Below are positions 33,612 through 42,053 of a stretch of 64,000 nucleotides of DNA, piece after piece. Below the pieces are notes generated by a model. That model was not told the origin of the DNA. It saw only the letters and a list, made by a program, of their open reading frames with translations, and searched no databases. Every line of letters starts with the position of its first letter. The first letter of the stretch is position 1. A program made the position numbers and the translations under genes. Origin of the DNA: Cyclobacteriaceae bacterium (GTDB lineage: Bacteria; Bacteroidota; Bacteroidia; Cytophagales; Cyclobacteriaceae); assembly GCA_016786585.1 (NCBI GenBank), contig JAEUUI010000007.1:466701-530700 (forward strand), in the 5' to 3' direction.

Positions 33612-34442
33612 ATGAATTGGATATTTAAAACTGGGGATCAATTAAAATTCTTGAACGATGGGAGAAATGCCGAGTTAAGGTTGGAACAAAAACCAAACTT
33701 TACTGGACAAGTAGGTGAAGATGTTTTGATTCTTTCGAAAAGAAAGGAGTGGGAATTTATAGCGCATTACCAAATCTCAGATGTTACGGTGGAGAATCCT
33801 GATGATGAGTATAAAAAGATAAAAGTAACCATTGATCTAAAAACGGAGTTTGCAAAATCCAAACCCCTTGATGACTACATATATAGTTTAGTTAGGGTTA
33901 CCAATTACTCAAGCCCAATCAAACATTTTAATAGAAAGTACAATCGTGTTTATGATGTTGAGTTTACGGCAATTCTTGAGGATCAAATCTATCAGAAGAG
34001 AACGGTAGTGGGCACGATATTAAATGCATTGCATAAGGCCCATCAAAACGCATTTGTGGCTTTTCTTGCATCTCAGCAACCTGATCTCTTAACAAACAGA
34101 GTTGACATGGATAGGCTGCTGCCAGTCTTGCTGAAGTACCTGGATTTTGCTGTCGTCAAACCAGCTCAACAGTTGCTTAAAATTGCGGAAGTTATAAACA
34201 CAACAAGCTTGCGGCAGCACTATGATGAAATCGGTTTTGGCTCATTTTCTGAAACTGTCAAGGGCTCTGATCACAAGAGCTCAGATCAAATGATTAAATC
34301 TCAAATCGAAGTAATAAATCAGCATTCTAAATTTTTCCCCGGCTTTGCAAACGAAATCGATAAGCAACTAAGGGATATCGTTGATGATCGCAAGTTTAGG
34401 AGATTATTTAGAAACTCCGGACTACCCATAACATTGTATTAA
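33612..34442 (+). CDS. hypothetical protein of the defence island
   Basis: 276 residues, no signal peptide or membrane span. The first half is beta-rich and basic (MNWIFKTGDQLKFLNDG, then VGEDVLILSKRKEWEFIAHY). The second half is helical (LLKIAEVINTTSLRQHYDEIG). I do not recognise it. It begins 39 bases after the Nmad2-type gene and ends four bases before the nuclease-like gene, so it is likely co-transcribed with it. A DNA-recognition partner would fit the context, but no motif shows that. Confidence 0.6.
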   Translation: MNWIFKTGDQLKFLNDGRNAELRLEQKPNFTGQVGEDVLILSKRKEWEFIAHYQISDVTVENPDDEYKKIKVTIDLKTEFAKSKPLDDYIYSLVRVTNYSSPIKHFNRKYNRVYDVEFTAILEDQIYQKRTVVGTILNALHKAHQNAFVAFLASQQPDLLTNRVDMDRLLPVLLKYLDFAVVKPAQQLLKIAEVINTTSLRQHYDEIGFGSFSETVKGSDHKSSDQMIKSQIEVINQHSKFFPGFANEIDKQLRDIVDDRKFRRLFRNSGLPITLY

Positions 34443-34446
34443 TTTT

Positions 34447-35136
34447 ATGACTACTCAACAAATACAAAATTTAAAGAAAGCGACCGAAGCATTAACGAAA
34501 TGGGAGTCTTCGGGAAAGGCCTTTGGCCACTACTCAAATATTGAGCCCAAGGCTACAAATGAAGAAGGTGCAGATATGATTTATGAGTTCTATTGTTTAA
34601 TGAGAATTCTTGAGGACTTAATGCACAACTACGAGGTTACTTTAGTTCCGGGAACTAAGAAAGGAAAAATCTTCCCTCAAAAACCGGGAGCTAAAAAAGG
34701 ATGGGCATATTTTGTAATAATAAACAAGATGGACGGAAACAATAAGTTCCAGGTTTGCTATGGAACTAATATAAAACTAAGTCTTGCCCCAAGAACGACA
34801 ATAGCTCCTGACGTTTCAATCCAAAAGTATGACTCTACTGATGACCCGGATGAATCTATGGTAGAATTAATTATGGACGCAAAATTCAAGTATGATGATT
34901 CAACAGCTTTACCAATCGAGCAACTACATGGGTTTATGCAAAGAGTTAGCGCATTAGGTGTTCAGGCTGCATCTTCAATGACACTAGCATTTAACTTACT
35001 TTCTGGTATTAAATCGAATTGCTTACTGACCAATGGACGGGCGCTTCATAATCAGCATGACTATTGTGTTTTGAATCATATTAAGCAAGTCGAGCAGTTT
35101 GATATTGGATCTGCCGCTTTTAATGTGATTGGTTGA
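34447..35136 (+). CDS. putative PD-(D/E)xK nuclease
   Basis: 229 residues. The core fits the PD-(D/E)xK fold: Pro121-Asp122 in TIAPDVSIQ, then Asp144-Ala-Lys146 in LIMDAKFKY, with a preceding helix carrying Glu47. A similar pattern (RPD...LDAKYK) is seen in McrC-type and DUF2357 nucleases. No methyltransferase is adjacent, which suits a modification-dependent nuclease or a partner of the unknown protein ahead of it. It starts four bases after that gene. Function is inferred from the motif only. Confidence 0.6.
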   Translation: MTTQQIQNLKKATEALTKWESSGKAFGHYSNIEPKATNEEGADMIYEFYCLMRILEDLMHNYEVTLVPGTKKGKIFPQKPGAKKGWAYFVIINKMDGNNKFQVCYGTNIKLSLAPRTTIAPDVSIQKYDSTDDPDESMVELIMDAKFKYDDSTALPIEQLHGFMQRVSALGVQAASSMTLAFNLLSGIKSNCLLTNGRALHNQHDYCVLNHIKQVEQFDIGSAAFNVIG

Positions 35137-35147
35137 TAAGTACAAAC

Positions 35148-35456
35148 ATGCATTCAGAAATCTTGCTCGGCAAAATTCTTCAGCGTCTTGAAGATCAAAA
35201 CTACGCCAAAGTCTCAGGCTATAATGCATTTAAGCTTATCAAAGAAGCCGAGACGAGTGTCATCCTGCTACGTGAAAAAGGCACCAAGGTCATAGTTCCA
35301 TTCAAAAAGATTCTGGCTGGAATCGATTATTATAAAGAAAACACTCACGCATATGATAAAGGCCCAACGGAGCTAAGAAAGATTCCAATTACATATATAG
35401 CAAGTCCCGTTTTTGCATTGCTGCATTTGATTCCTAAAAGTACTACAAAAATTTGA
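35148..35456 (+). CDS. small hypothetical protein of the defence island
   Basis: 102 residues from ATG 35148. A TTG start at 35133 would overlap the nuclease gene by four bases, so either start is possible. The sequence is a compact alpha/beta unit (SEILLGKILQRLEDQNYAKVSG) ending in a hydrophobic segment ITYIASPVFALLHLIP. No family is recognised. It lies between the nuclease-like gene and the DUF262 gene and is probably in their operon. Confidence 0.55.
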   Translation: MHSEILLGKILQRLEDQNYAKVSGYNAFKLIKEAETSVILLREKGTKVIVPFKKILAGIDYYKENTHAYDKGPTELRKIPITYIASPVFALLHLIPKSTTKI

Positions 35457-35478
35457 GCCAACTATAATCACCTTGAAA

Positions 35479-36816
35479 ATGAAGACACTTGAGTTTAACT
35501 ATGGAAGTAAAGATCTTCAGGATTTCATCTCCCTTCACCACGAGGGTCGTTTAAATCTTGAGCCCGGCTTTCAGCGTCAATCGGTTTGGAGCCTAAACGA
35601 CCGGAAAAAACTCATTCAATCCATACTTCAGAATTATCCGGTGCCATCCGTATTTCTATACAAAAGACCGGATGAGCATGGGAGATTAAATTACGATGTA
35701 TTAGATGGTAAGCAGCGCATCGAGTCATGCCTGATGTTTGTCGGAGCTAACTCATTTAAGAGAGAACGATTTGATTTAAAAACAAAGATTTCTGAAAGTG
35801 AAGAGCAGAAGAGTTGGGATTGGAATAAACTAAAAAAGGCAAGACACGAACATAAAATAACCGGCTATAAATTTCAGACTGTTGAAATTTCCGGAGACAT
35901 GAGCGACATTATCGATCTGTTTGTCCGAATTAACTCCACTGGAAAACGACTAACAAGCCAGGAGAAGAGGCATGCTAAGTTTTATCATAGCGATTTTCTT
36001 AAAGTGGCAGGCCAACTTGGGAATAAGTATCACAGGTTCTTTCTTGAGAACAAAGTATTAACCAAAGGACTGCTGTCGCGAATGAAGCATGTAGAACTTA
36101 TTTGCGAATTAATTGCCTCCATTCACTCGGATCAGCTTTTGAATAAGAAAACAGCTCTTGATAAGATTATCAGTGGCCAGGTTATCAATCAAAAAGCCCT
36201 TAGACACTGCAAGGTGAGGTTCATCAGAACACACAATTTGTTAAAGAAAACATTCCCCAATCTAAAGGCTACCCGATTTGCAAACTCTGCAGAGTTCTAT
36301 TCACTATTTATGCTGATTCATCAATTAGATAAGGATGGCCTGATCTTAACGGATAGGAAGAGGAACTTGCAGGCTCAGAAATTATTGGAATGGTTGAGTA
36401 ACGGTGTAGATGAATTGCGCGGTCAGATTTCAAAGGGTAAGGGGACACGACCTGAGCAAGAACTATTTTCAAATTACCTGTTTACTACCCGAGGTGATAG
36501 TGACAGCTCAACCACCCGTGAGCGAAGAGCTGTTGTGCTAAAGAATATCTTTTCAGGTCTGTTTGAAAAGAAAGACGACAAGCGCGGGTTCAGTCCCGAT
36601 CAGCGAAGGTTATTTTGGAACTCAGAGGAAAATAAGCGGTGTAGTTCATGCGGAGAAAAATTAACATGGGAAAACTTTACGATCGATCACATAAAGCCAT
36701 ATGCATTAGGTGGCAGAAGTGTTTTAACGAATGCAGCATTAATGTGTAGAAGCTGTAATTCAGTTAAAGGAAAAAGGTTAAGATGGAGGAAGAGAAATAG
36801 ACAAGCAGGCTTTTGA
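35479..36816 (+). CDS. DUF262 and HNH endonuclease-domain protein
   Basis: 445 residues from ATG 35479; a TTG two codons earlier is possible. The N-terminal DUF262 domain has the diagnostic LDGKQR motif at 75-80 after RQSVWSLNDRKKLIQSIL. The C-terminus is an HNH: CSSCG near residue 393, FTIDHIKPYALGG, then LMCRSCNSVKGKR, with two CxxC pairs. DUF262 with a C-terminal nuclease is the architecture of GmrSD-type restriction (GmrS/GmrD), which cuts modified phage DNA using NTP energy. There the nuclease is usually DUF1524 rather than this HNH form. It is the last gene of the AT-rich island and ends 28 bases before the convergent NERD gene. Confidence 0.8.
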   Translation: MKTLEFNYGSKDLQDFISLHHEGRLNLEPGFQRQSVWSLNDRKKLIQSILQNYPVPSVFLYKRPDEHGRLNYDVLDGKQRIESCLMFVGANSFKRERFDLKTKISESEEQKSWDWNKLKKARHEHKITGYKFQTVEISGDMSDIIDLFVRINSTGKRLTSQEKRHAKFYHSDFLKVAGQLGNKYHRFFLENKVLTKGLLSRMKHVELICELIASIHSDQLLNKKTALDKIISGQVINQKALRHCKVRFIRTHNLLKKTFPNLKATRFANSAEFYSLFMLIHQLDKDGLILTDRKRNLQAQKLLEWLSNGVDELRGQISKGKGTRPEQELFSNYLFTTRGDSDSSTTRERRAVVLKNIFSGLFEKKDDKRGFSPDQRRLFWNSEENKRCSSCGEKLTWENFTIDHIKPYALGGRSVLTNAALMCRSCNSVKGKRLRWRKRNRQAGF

Positions 36817-36844
36817 AGCAGTCAAGCCGATCCGCTGACCGGCA

Positions 36845-37906
36845 TTACCGATTAACCCCAATCAGATATTCCACAATCTCCCGCATTTCTTCACGCGATA
36901 GGGTTGGTTTGGCAAACTTCACGTGCTGTACGAGTTCGTTCAGCGTTAAAACCTTCACATGTTGAAACTCCTCCCGCGGTTTGTTGTTGATCAGCACAAT
37001 CAGGTTCCTGATCGGGATCTTCCGCTCACCCCAGTGATGCGCACCAAGCTGAAAACCTGATCGGTGTAACAAAATGAACAGCGCATAGTTGGTTCGCTGG
37101 ATTTGTTCCACCGGTGAGCGCAGGTTTAAGTTTTGAATGGAGTCTTTGCTCCAGTTCTTGGTTTCAATCAGGAAAACGCCTGCCGGTGAAATCAGCAAGT
37201 GATCAATTTGAATACTGCTGATCCGGGTGTGTTGCTGTTTAAAGTATAGCGGCTTGTAAAATGTGTACGAGAAATCATTGATCAGGATATAGTCATCCGG
37301 CAACTGCTTTAGTTCCTCTACAACTTTGTTTTCTCCAATCGCACCATAGATGTAGCTCTTAATCTCGTTGATAACGTTTTGTTTCTTATCCAGGTCCAGT
37401 AATGTTCGCCAGCTCTTTTCCTTCACAGCCGATTCAAACTCATCGGTCAGGTAGCGAAGCTGCTCGCGCTGTTGTGCCAGGTGCTCAACCTTGGGCCTGA
37501 TGGCGCGACTAATCGCAGCTTTTGAAGTCGACCGGATGCGGTAAATTCTGATCAGCTTGAATAACGCCTTAAAACTGTACGTGAATTCCTGGATAATAGT
37601 CTTCTCAGCATCCGCAAGCGCATCATATTCTTTTTGTAACTGGTTGAGCTCACGGCCAGCCTTCTGCTGAAGCGTCTTTGTTTCAGCTTCGAGTTCATCC
37701 TCCAGAGCAGATACCGTATTACGCAGGCTATTCCGCTCTTCCGTAACTACCGCCCGCTGTTTAGCAATAACCTCCTCGCGAGCAACGGCATAATTGCGTT
37801 GAAAGGCCAACAATTCATTGATTGAATGGAAATCATGAATCCCGTTCTGCGCCAAACGGTTTTTGATGAAGGTGAGAGAACCAATCGTGTTATAGATTTT
37901 GCACAT
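36845..37906 (-). CDS. NERD-domain protein
   Basis: 353 residues. The N-terminal half is a long coiled coil (about residues 35-110). The C-terminal half is a NERD domain: GAIGENKVVEEL at about 187-198, then QIDHLLISPAGVFLIETKNW, which carries the nuclease-like Asp and Glu-x-Lys triad. GC content is like that of the core genes, unlike the AT-rich island to its left, so it probably belongs to the host chromosome. The role of NERD proteins is not settled; nuclease activity is predicted from the fold. Confidence 0.82.
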   Translation of the reverse strand: MCKIYNTIGSLTFIKNRLAQNGIHDFHSINELLAFQRNYAVAREEVIAKQRAVVTEERNSLRNTVSALEDELEAETKTLQQKAGRELNQLQKEYDALADAEKTIIQEFTYSFKALFKLIRIYRIRSTSKAAISRAIRPKVEHLAQQREQLRYLTDEFESAVKEKSWRTLLDLDKKQNVINEIKSYIYGAIGENKVVEELKQLPDDYILINDFSYTFYKPLYFKQQHTRISSIQIDHLLISPAGVFLIETKNWSKDSIQNLNLRSPVEQIQRTNYALFILLHRSGFQLGAHHWGERKIPIRNLIVLINNKPREEFQHVKVLTLNELVQHVKFAKPTLSREEMREIVEYLIGVNR

Positions 37907-38094
37907 TCGTTATCCGCTATAAGCTATCAGTTAAGGGTAATCCGAAATAGTCCATCGACTATCGACTAAAGACTATTGACCAAAGACTACTATCTCCTCA
38001 CGAAATACCGAGTCGCTACTTACGAAATATCGTAACTCCTCGCGACAAGACCGCTAAAATCGTGTCAAATCCGAAGGAAATGTCCCGGCACACT

Positions 38095-38112
38095 GTCTGC
38101 GTAAGAGCAGAC
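38095..38112 (+). promoter_or_regulatory. small hairpin in the leader of the gene at 38138
   Basis: GTCTGC and GCAGAC form a 6-bp stem around GTAAGA, 25 bases before the ATG. The rest of 37907-38094 holds only low-complexity GACTA-type short repeats. Confidence 0.3.
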
Positions 38113-38137
38113 AAATAAATTTAAAATCATAAAGATT

Positions 38138-38884
38138 ATGAAAAGTACCTCAGAAACCGGTCACGCCAAGAATGTCGCGACCTTCGAAGATCTCATCAGC
38201 TTCTGCACTGCCTACGGCCCTCCGTTCAACCCGAGCAAGGCAGCGTTAAAACTCGCAGCACTCAACGGTCTGCTCATTGCCGCAAACGCAAGCCTGCAGT
38301 CAGTGAAAGTTGCAAAGACGGCCTACGACAATGCAACCAACGCCCGTGAGATTGCCTTCAAACCCGTCCGCGTGCTGGCAACAAAAATCGTAAGTGCACT
38401 GGCAGCAACCGAAGCGGCAGAGCAAACCGTAGCCGATGTAAAGTCAACCAACAACAAGATCCAGGGCAAGCGCGCAAAGGCTATTGTACAGCCCGATGCG
38501 AAAGCGTTGGCAGCGGGTGCAGAACCTGTAAAAACTGCATCAACATCTCAGCAGAGCTACAACAAACTGGTCGATCACTTCGCGCAGTTGGTGGCAACAC
38601 TCACGGCCGAGCCCAAGTATCTCCCCAACGAAGCCGAGTTGAAAGTGGCATCGCTGAACACCTTGCTGGCCGACCTTCGCGCGAAGAACACAGCGGTAAT
38701 CAATGCTACTACTGCGTTGAGCAACGCCCGCATTGCCCGCGATAAAACGCTTTACGGAGAAACCACAGGCATGCTCGATGTAGCCCAGGGCGTAAAGTTG
38801 TATGTGAAATCCCTGTTCGGTACAACCAGCGCGCAGTACAAGCAGGTGAGCGCACTAAAGTTGCTTAGCCGGCCCAATAACTAA
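38138..38884 (+). CDS. hypothetical protein, helical and Ala-rich
   Basis: 248 residues, no signal peptide, rich in Ala, Lys, Thr and Val, and almost wholly helical, with two similar halves: PPFNPSKAALKLAALNGLL against PKYLPNEAELKVASLNTLL. This suggests an internal duplication forming a helical bundle. It is not a family I can name, though proteins of this kind are common in the phylum. A strong terminator follows. Confidence 0.75.
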   Translation: MKSTSETGHAKNVATFEDLISFCTAYGPPFNPSKAALKLAALNGLLIAANASLQSVKVAKTAYDNATNAREIAFKPVRVLATKIVSALAATEAAEQTVADVKSTNNKIQGKRAKAIVQPDAKALAAGAEPVKTASTSQQSYNKLVDHFAQLVATLTAEPKYLPNEAELKVASLNTLLADLRAKNTAVINATTALSNARIARDKTLYGETTGMLDVAQGVKLYVKSLFGTTSAQYKQVSALKLLSRPNN

Positions 38885-38908
38885 AGAGTAATCGGGTCCA
38901 CCGGAAAG

Positions 38909-38951
38909 TGGGGCAGGTTGTTTAAGAAAGCAGCCGCCCCATTTTCGTTTT
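38909..38951 (+). terminator. rho-independent terminator
   Basis: TGGGGC pairs with GCCCCA, and after a bulged A, GGTTG pairs with CAGCC around a ten-base loop (38921-38930). It is followed by TTTTCGTTTT. It ends the gene at 38138. Confidence 0.85.
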
Positions 38952-38971
38952 ATAGCGGGGTGAAAAGTAAA

Positions 38972-39235
38972 TAGAGCACGGTCACGGAGATTTAGAGCAA
39001 GGTCACGGAGATTTAGAGCAAGGTCACCGATACTTAGAGCGTTGTCAACGAGACTTAGAGCGTTGTCACGGAGACTTAGAGCATTGTCGCGGAGACTTAG
39101 AGCATTGTCACGGAGCCTTAGAGCGTTGTCGCGGATACTTAGAGCGTTGTCACCGAGACTTAGAGCGTTGTCACGGAGACTTAGAGCATTGTCACGGAGA
39201 CTTAGAACCTTGTCACGGAGACATAGAGCGTTGTC
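38972..39235. repeat. 21-bp minisatellite, about 12.6 copies
   Basis: Tandem copies of a unit like TAGAGCGTTGTCACGGAG plus ACT run from 38972 to 39235: twelve full copies and a partial. Because 21 is a multiple of three, open frames run through the array (for example RALSRR repeats at 39042-39260). I do not count them as genes. A tandem AATTCGAAATTCTAA-type repeat follows at about 39237-39275. Confidence 0.95.
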
Positions 39236-39307
39236 GGAATTCGAAATTCTAAATTCGTAATTCGAAATTCTAAGTTCGTTTCCCTTATCTTGAGTAAACT
39301 TTTACCT

Positions 39308-40564
39308 ATGAGTAACGAGACCCCCGCCTCAGACGCTCCGGAACAAAGCACTCCCGAGGTGTCGCAGCCTGTGCCTGAAAAATCACCAGTTAAAAAGAAG
39401 TCAGTCCGGTATAGCGTGGTGCGGCTGGAGAAACGCGTCACCGCCACCTTCTCCATCATGGCCAAAGCCTTTGTGATTGTGCTCATCACCGTGGCACTCG
39501 TATTCATTGTGCGCGAACTCAGCGAAAGCGGGTATGTGATCACCCAGGTAAACGTTCCGCCCGCCTTCGAAGAAGCTGGTTACAGCGGCCCGGTGGTAGC
39601 CAAGCGCATTTCCGAAAATCTTACCCGCATCATTAACATTACCCGCACACAAGCCATTGCCGAAGGGTACAGCGTGAGTGGCGATGAAAACGATGTGTCG
39701 GTCGATATGGTGGGCATGGGCGTACCCGTTCGCGGAGTGATCGACCTCATCGGGGAAGCCGTAGGGATTAGTCGTAAGAAAAAAATCAGTGCCGACATCA
39801 CCCTCGAGGGCGATCTTGCAGTACTTGTGGTGAAGGTTGGAAACGAAGCCCCGGAACGGGCAGAAATCCCGCTTGATACCAACGGCCGGCTTCCGGTAAA
39901 AGCCCTCGTGAATGAAGCATCTGAAGCGATCTTCAAATACACAAACGATCAGATCCTGAGCCTGTACCTTTCCAACGTTGTGTTGGAATCCGAAAAAAAT
40001 ATCCGCTTGTGTAAGTATCAGCTCGAAAAATGTAAGAACGATCCGCACAAACAGGCGCGTATCTATGCACGCTGGGGCGTATCGCTTATAAATCTCAATA
40101 AGTTAGATATGGCCCATGCAAAACTTCAACAGGCGGTGGCGCTTGATTCTCTGGAGTTTGGTGTTTACAGTGCGCTGGCGTCATACTACTTTGCCCAGAA
40201 CCAGTATAGTAAAGCCTTGCTTTATTCAAAGAAGTCGTATGCGCTGCTGCCGGCAGACACACACGATTTTAGGCGGTTCAACGGACTCGTTAACCTGGGT
40301 TTTTATTATTCATTCAACAATCAATCCGATTCGGCCATAGCGTATTACAACCGCGCACTTGAGGTTGATCCCACCGGTTCGCGGGCATTTTACAACTTAT
40401 CATACGAATACCTCGTGACAGGCGACACCTCCACGTGCCTCGAGTTAGTTGAAAAAGCGTTGGCCAATGGCTTGGGTACCCCAACCCTCAAAAAAGATCC
40501 CGATATGGCTCCGCTGTTAAACGACCCGCGCGTGAAAGAAATGTTGTTGAAGTATGACGAGTAG
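39308..40564 (+). CDS. TPR membrane protein
   Basis: 418 residues from ATG 39308; a TTG at 39290 is possible but weaker. A 45-residue Pro/Ser/Lys-rich cytoplasmic part is followed by one membrane span (about 50-69, FVIVLITVALVFIV) and an extracytoplasmic region. Residues about 230-415 contain TPR-like helical pairs (ARIYARWGVSLINLNKLDMA, LVNLGFYYSFNNQSDSAIAY, AFYNLSYEYLVTGD). No catalytic motif is seen. TPRs here would bind other proteins. It stands alone after the minisatellite. Confidence 0.78.
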   Translation: MSNETPASDAPEQSTPEVSQPVPEKSPVKKKSVRYSVVRLEKRVTATFSIMAKAFVIVLITVALVFIVRELSESGYVITQVNVPPAFEEAGYSGPVVAKRISENLTRIINITRTQAIAEGYSVSGDENDVSVDMVGMGVPVRGVIDLIGEAVGISRKKKISADITLEGDLAVLVVKVGNEAPERAEIPLDTNGRLPVKALVNEASEAIFKYTNDQILSLYLSNVVLESEKNIRLCKYQLEKCKNDPHKQARIYARWGVSLINLNKLDMAHAKLQQAVALDSLEFGVYSALASYYFAQNQYSKALLYSKKSYALLPADTHDFRRFNGLVNLGFYYSFNNQSDSAIAYYNRALEVDPTGSRAFYNLSYEYLVTGDTSTCLELVEKALANGLGTPTLKKDPDMAPLLNDPRVKEMLLKYDE

Positions 40565-40585
40565 CAGATGCATCCATCATCAACC

Positions 40586-40735
40586 GTCATGCTGATCCCG
40601 ACTTGTCGGGAGAAGCATCCCCACGTAGAGTAACCAGTCGGGGATTCTTCGGTCGTACCTCCCTCAGAATGACGGCACGTAAAGAAGTTACGGCACAAAC
40701 ATTCGCGCAGGAAACATCATTCACGAACCATCATT
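40586..40735. repeat. MITE-like hairpin repeat, copy A with tail
   Basis: Starts GTCATGCTGA and has TCAGAATGAC at 40664-40673, an imperfect inverted repeat (9 of 10). Inside, GAAGCATCCCC pairs with GGGGATTCTTC. A conserved tail (CACGTAAAGAA, then ATTCGCGCAGGAA) runs on to about 40735. The same unit recurs at 41773 and 46004. Confidence 0.8.
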
Positions 40736-40743
40736 CAAGGAAC

Positions 40744-40790
40744 GTCATGCTGAGGCTGGAGTTTACGTAAGCCAAAGCATCCCCCAGTAG
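40744..40790. repeat. MITE-like repeat, truncated copy B
   Basis: GTCATGCTGAGGCTGGAG to CATCCCCCAGTAG: the left half of the hairpin repeat only. It lies close to copy A, in the 296-bp gap before the GTG start at 40861. Confidence 0.6.
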
Positions 40791-40860
40791 AACACCCGCC
40801 CATCGTGATATTCTGTATATTAGATGTCACAAACTAAAGGCAAACCTTGTATCATATCCG

Positions 40861-41745
40861 GTGGATGACTACTCCAAAAAACTGAGGTACATTCTTCCAA
40901 CACTACTCGCAATAACGTTCGGAACAGTTATCTTTTTTGTACTGCTGCGCCTGTTGCTTGAATTCGGCTTGCATGTATCAACCATCAAAGAAGAAGTCTG
41001 GCACAAGGGGATCCCGTTCTTCATGCCCTGGATTCCGGTCATGATCTGGCTTCGGCCGAGGCTTCGTGTTCTTACATTTGACTCATTTGAAGACAGGCGA
41101 AGGTCCGCCTTCCTGTTGACTGCAGCCTTAACAATTATGATGGCAACGGTGATGTCGCAGGAATACCTCACTACGGCAACTGGAGAGCTTACGGAAGTTA
41201 AACGGGTAGGGGATATTGAATCCATGCCGCCTGCGCGCTATTATCACATCGAGCAGTTCGCGGTCAATACCGAGTTACAGGGCTTTGCTTCCCAGTTGCG
41301 CGAGTATGGCAAACGCAACGAAAAGCTCATGATGGATTTATATTTTGTATGCCCGATGGTAGATGAATCCGCTAAGGAGCAAATACCTACAATATGGTAT
41401 GGGGTACACTTTCATAATGAGATTAGCAATCGCCTGAGTGCGGCACAAACAGAGCGCGAATACCAATCCTTTCGAAACCGGTGCGAGTATGAGATGTTAG
41501 GATATCAGTACACAACCGTTGATCATCTGGAACGGGTTACAGCGTCCGAAAAACAAGATCGATATCAGGAAGCTATCAAAAGTACACGTGCGGCTGCCGG
41601 GGATTACATCATTCTGGAACCGGTAAGAGAAAAATATGAAGCCCGCAGCGGTAACAAACTTGTCTGGGCAGTCGGTTCAATCCCCATCGGCTTGGCGGTA
41701 TTCATGCTCATGTTAGTAGGGGCGGATTATAAACAACCTGGGTAA
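40861..41745 (+). CDS. membrane protein of unknown function
   Basis: 294 residues with a GTG start at 40861. Hydrophobic spans near 10-35, 50-62, 80-97 and 270-288 suggest four membrane segments. A large middle part (100-265) is soluble and polar (FVCPMVDESAKEQIPTIWYG, then YQSFRNRCEYEMLG). No family is recognised. It lies between two MITE-like repeat copies. Confidence 0.65.
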   Translation: MDDYSKKLRYILPTLLAITFGTVIFFVLLRLLLEFGLHVSTIKEEVWHKGIPFFMPWIPVMIWLRPRLRVLTFDSFEDRRRSAFLLTAALTIMMATVMSQEYLTTATGELTEVKRVGDIESMPPARYYHIEQFAVNTELQGFASQLREYGKRNEKLMMDLYFVCPMVDESAKEQIPTIWYGVHFHNEISNRLSAAQTEREYQSFRNRCEYEMLGYQYTTVDHLERVTASEKQDRYQEAIKSTRAAAGDYIILEPVREKYEARSGNKLVWAVGSIPIGLAVFMLMLVGADYKQPG

Positions 41746-41772
41746 AGCCCTCACACTCATCAGTGATGTACC

Positions 41773-41921
41773 GTCATGCTGAGGCCGGAGTTTACGCAGG
41801 CCGAAGCATCCCCCAGTAGAGTAACCAGTCGGGGGATTCTTCGGTCGTACCTCCCTCAGAATGACGACACGTAAAGAATTTATCACGCAAACATTCACGC
41901 AGGAAGCATTATTCCCGAACT
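41773..41921. repeat. MITE-like hairpin repeat, copy C with tail
   Basis: The most complete copy: GTCATGCTGAGGCCGGAG at the left end, TCAGAATGAC near 41856-41865 at the right end, then the same tail to about 41920. A partial copy (D, 41922-41954) follows directly. The rest of the gap up to 42053 has short GACTAAAGACTA-like runs also seen near 37950. Confidence 0.8.
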
Positions 41922-41954
41922 GTCATGCTGATCCGGCTTGCGGAAAGGTCGAAG
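41922..41954. repeat. MITE-like repeat, fragment D
   Basis: GTCATGCTGATCCGGCTTG, then GGAAAGGTCGAAG: the left arm only, directly abutting copy C. Confidence 0.5.
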
Positions 41955-42053
41955 CCCTCAATGCCTAATGCCTTATTTATGCCCGGTATCGTAATTCGTA
42001 AATACCTCCGACTATCGAAGATCGGCTACGGACTAAGGACAATAGACTAAAGA

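Noticed and set aside
39042..39260. Open frame encoding LRALSRR repeats
   Set aside because: It follows from the 21-bp minisatellite; frames in several phases are open and the sequence has no protein-like features.
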